This document shows positions 60,975-64,000 of a stretch of 64,000 nucleotides of DNA, one piece after another. Every line of letters begins with the position of its first letter. The stretch's first letter is position 1. Location of the stretch: NCBI GenBank assembly GCA_031761405.1, contig JASEVX010000001.1, forward strand, positions 115,978,609 through 116,042,608. The letters are read 5' to 3'. The DNA is from Serripes groenlandicus (lineage: Eukaryota; Mollusca; Bivalvia; Cardiida; Cardiidae). Under the pieces are notes generated by a model that made no database searches, had not been told where the DNA came from, and was given only the letters and a program-made list of their open reading frames with translations. The position numbers were made by a program, and so were the translations under genes.

Positions 60975-61235
60975 CTTCGGGTATATCACACCGGTCAGTT
61001 CACCTAGCCATGTGTGTCCCGGCTTCATCGGACAAGTACTCAAAGCAAAGGTCTTCTTAAGCAACTGGATGCCTTCCAACATAGCCCTTTGGTCGAAGAT
61101 TAATAACGCTAGACGATAAAAATTCTGTAAATTTTCGAAAAGAACCAATGACCAGACCGGGATTCAAACTCTAACACATACATTGATAAACCTAGTCAAT
61201 ACCGACTCAGCTATCGCGGCGCTATCCCAGTGAAA
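60975..61235 (-). mobile_element. tRNA-derived SINE, minus orientation
   Basis: The head includes GATAGCTGAGTCGGTATTGA and GTTTGAATCCCGGTCTGG. The middle AGTTGCTTAAGAAGACC-like block is shared with the fragments at about 30088-30260 and 34999-35130. The tail ends GGTGTGATATACCC. Confidence 0.72.
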
Positions 61236-62062
61236 GACATAATTAGAACGGACAAAGGTTTATGTGGTCAGCACTTCATTGCAAATATTTATGATTCATA
61301 TTAGGACCCCATGAAGAGTATGAATAAAGGTCCAACAACATGTGGACAGAAAACAGAAAACAGCATGAAGCCTTTACTAAGTGTAAAACCTGAGAAACAT
61401 GCACTACATACAGGTAAATCTGGCTCTGTACTGTTCACCCATTCTAATTACGTTCAAGACACTTCTGACAACTACTGTTCATCAGTCAAAATCAGATGCT
61501 ATGGACTCTCAATCACATGACATATTTGCTTATCTACATTTGTTGGCCTTCCTGCTTTCCTGCAACTCGGCTCCGATATCGTTAGTGTTATCAGGTATTG
61601 GGTGATGCTTTCCAGGCGGAACAATGAAATTGATATGCATGAAGTGAAATCAATTTCCATTTATAAGCAGTTTTTGTAATTCCAGACAGAATCAAACACA
61701 TTGCGGGAGTAGGAGATATAGCTCAATTTGAAGATTGTATTGAAAAGGGAACTACACTGACTTGTCAGATATGATAGATTACTGTCTTATGGGATCAGAC
61801 TGCTTTAAACCTCAGGAACTTTATCTACAATTTGAACAAATATGACTTTGAACGGTTTACTATGTTTACTTAGATCAGTGCTATTATTGTTACATAATTT
61901 ATATCATTCTGTAAAGATATAATATATTCGTTTTGTATTATATAGAACAGAAAACAGAACAGATCAAAACATTAATTTTGGACTTAAACAAGAAGTTTCT
62001 CGTCCATGATAACAAAATATTTTCAGGTCATAATAACAAAAAGATCTATATTACATGTATAC

Positions 62063-62066
<4 letters not shown>

Positions 62067-62134
<68 letters not shown>

Positions 62135-62160
62135 CATATACTCACACAATATATATGTAT
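62067..62160. repeat. (CA)n(TA)n microsatellite
   Basis: About 45 bp of CA followed by TA-rich sequence. Confidence 0.95.
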
Positions 62161-62617
62161 ATATACATACCAATACTAATACTGATAACAATATTGATAC
62201 TGCTCATTATACAACATCTATAAATATATAGAATGTTTAAGTGCTAGAGAGTATAAATAAACGTTTCATGTATACAAGTCATTTCTTCTTATCACAAGAG
62301 CGTATTTTATATAACTAATCAGGTATTGCTCGTTGACTTGTGCGTAGAACATAATCATTCACACTGATTTTGAATACTAGGTCTATCAGTGAAACGAATA
62401 CTTAAACATATTTTCCCAAATTCTTAATATACAATACAAGTAAGAATAAAATGAAATTCGTCTTCTATATCGCAGTTTTTGAATATTTTACACAATCTTT
62501 GGTTTATCTTCACCCTGCTTGTCCTACATCGACCAGTCTGTATGTGTATATATTATGAGCTGATAGGCGAATCTGCACAAGTACTTTTCTGTCTGATTTC
62601 AAACATTTTAAATGTAA

Positions 62618-63060
62618 CTAGTGCTCGTATTCGAAGTCAGGTTTCATTTCTTTATATAAAGTAAGAACCTTGTTTTCTCTCAAATTACTTGACCACTGTT
62701 GGATAAAACTGACAATTAGTCGTTGTTTAAAGATCGTTATGAAATGCTTTGGAATAACACAAGCGGTACATCCCATACATTTTAAAATGTATTGTTTGCT
62801 AACATACTTCTTATTTATGCGGCCCAATTTATATGTCCTTTATTAAGATCATCTAGTAAGCACTGATTCACTGATGTAATAATACAATTGTCTGTCCGAT
62901 TTACTTTAAACAAATATTTTAAAATTCTTATTTGTGTAGCAATGCTAAGAGGAAAACGTCCTAACTCTCCGTAAACACCAACATTAAAAGTGGATAATTT
63001 TACACCTAATAGCCTTTTACAAAACTTCATTTGAAGCCGCTCAATGTCTTTCACATTATT
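62618..63060 (-). pseudogene. LINE reverse-transcriptase C-terminal fragment
   Basis: Minus-strand translation gives IERLQMKFCKRLLGVKLSTF and GVYGELGRFPLSIATQIRIL, the pattern that follows the polymerase domain in many non-LTR elements. A second frame, after a shift near 62820, continues with SFIQQWSSNLRENKVLTLYK. The upstream side is cut abruptly by a MITE-like sequence at 63061, which suggests either insertion or a chimeric junction. Confidence 0.78.
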
Positions 63061-63581
63061 GCATACCGAATAATTGCTCATAATGAGCATTTCCCCTTTT
63101 GCAACAATGTTTTTCAACTTGATTGAATAATTATACCTACATTTATTGAGATTGTTCACAATTGTGCTTAGATGTTTTTAAAGTCGTCTTGTGTATATTG
63201 GAATGCTAAATGTTTCATAATTCCATTTTCTGATACTTTCCAACAGCATTCTTTTATGTTACATACAACCAAAGATTACATTTCATAATTAAGTTTTAAT
63301 CATTTAATAACATTTTAAAATGTTTAAAAGTTACATTTTTTTTGTAAAGTTGAGATAACAGTAAATGAAGATATTAAGAAAAATATCCACAAGTCGTGTT
63401 TATTAATTTTGTTGTTGTTGCTTTTTAGTATTTTTAAACTTCATTCCATTCGTACTACGATGTAACACTATATAGAATGGGACCAATGATATAGTAGAGC
63501 TAATGATTTAAACAAAAAGTCTTCCTTAAAATACCAGAAATATCAAATAACAAGGTCATTTTCAATATTTTATATGACTAC

Positions 63582-63778
63582 CAGCCCTGTGTTCCATAGT
63601 CACAAAACTCAAAACCTGTTTTGCGAAACCTATATAGGTTTTGTCGATATACCGTTCCTTAGTCGGTTAACCAAACATGTTCTATCTGTTTTCCATTCAT
63701 AAAACAGGTAGGTTCCGTTCCGTTTGATAGGCATAGCTTAAACTGTTTATGTTGTGTTTACTATGGAACACAAGGCTG
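63582..63778. mobile_element. 197-bp MITE with 19-bp inverted repeats
   Basis: Left CAGCCCTGTGTTCCATAGT and right ACTATGGAACACAAGGCTG. TA lies outside both ends after allowing one extra C at the left, compatible with a Tc1/mariner-type insertion. A second inner palindrome (AAACCTATATAGGTTT) is present. Confidence 0.74.
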
Positions 63779-64000
63779 TATTAAAAAATATGTTTTTATC
63801 TATTGCATTTTTTCAAAACGGCTGGAAAATGGAAAGTCTGCTCCAGAAATAAGAAGGTAACAGACATATAGTTTGTTTATTTGTTTGCATTGAGTTTAAG
63901 GCCGTTTTCACAATATTTCAATAACATCAATGCGTTTTTAGGTTCACTTAGTATTGTTGGTTAGCTCATCCTGATACAACTCAAAGTGTCAAGGAGGAAA

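Noticed and set aside
61311..61605. Overlapping plus-strand frames of 68-69 codons
   Set aside because: Two overlapping frames without domain or donor support; lies beside a SINE.

Overview
This is eukaryotic DNA, most likely from a heterodont bivalve mollusc close to Dreissena. The organism call rests on AT-rich intergenic sequence, genes split into short exons with GT/AG introns, and dense short inverted-repeat elements. It also rests on tRNA-derived SINEs whose 3' tail (GCCGTGATATAACTGAAAT-like) is the one I associate with bivalves. I see no prokaryotic operons, CRISPR arrays or rRNA genes. Almost every long open frame is chance or repeat-derived; the two real genes are recoverable only by assembling exons.

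Gene 1 (minus strand, about 25.06 kb down to at least 10.80 kb) is a secreted zinc metalloprotease of the ADAM/ADAMTS (reprolysin) class. Fifteen exons with fully compatible phases encode about 620 residues: signal peptide, propeptide, KR cleavage site, catalytic domain with HELGHNLGALHD and a downstream Met-turn, Cys-rich domain, Thr/Pro linker and a six-Cys PLAC/ShK-like C-terminus. A TATA box and CCAAT motif lie upstream. The final few codons and stop were not located.

Gene 2 (minus strand, about 45.58 to 34.37 kb) is a five-exon model that closes exactly to a 282-residue protein with two degenerate EF-hand-like motifs and an acidic segment. I do not recognise the family. Its introns hold a 16-bp satellite, several MITEs, SINEs and a composite transposon.

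The rest is repeat-dominated. 0-10 kb holds a LINE 3' fragment (4.96-6.01 kb) and a 110-bp satellite (8.09-9.17 kb). 25-34 kb holds tiny hairpin insertions, MITEs, SINEs, a 469-bp terminal-inverted-repeat element and a 25-bp satellite. 46-52 kb holds the second copy of a 1.6-kb dispersed repeat, a TC microsatellite beside a 200-N assembly gap, a 1.15-kb tandem-core element and a hAT-like composite element. 52.76-54.74 kb is an end-to-end PIF/Harbinger element with a TTA target duplication and a broken transposase. 57-58.8 kb is a degenerate 48-bp-period array, and 62.6-63.1 kb is another LINE fragment.

The most unusual items are: tiny perfect hairpins with constant CAGGGAC-type ends, different inner arms and 7-bp target duplications; two copies of a composite element with 5-bp duplications sharing one nested insertion; the PLAC/ShK-tailed metalloprotease; and the unplaced EF-hand gene.
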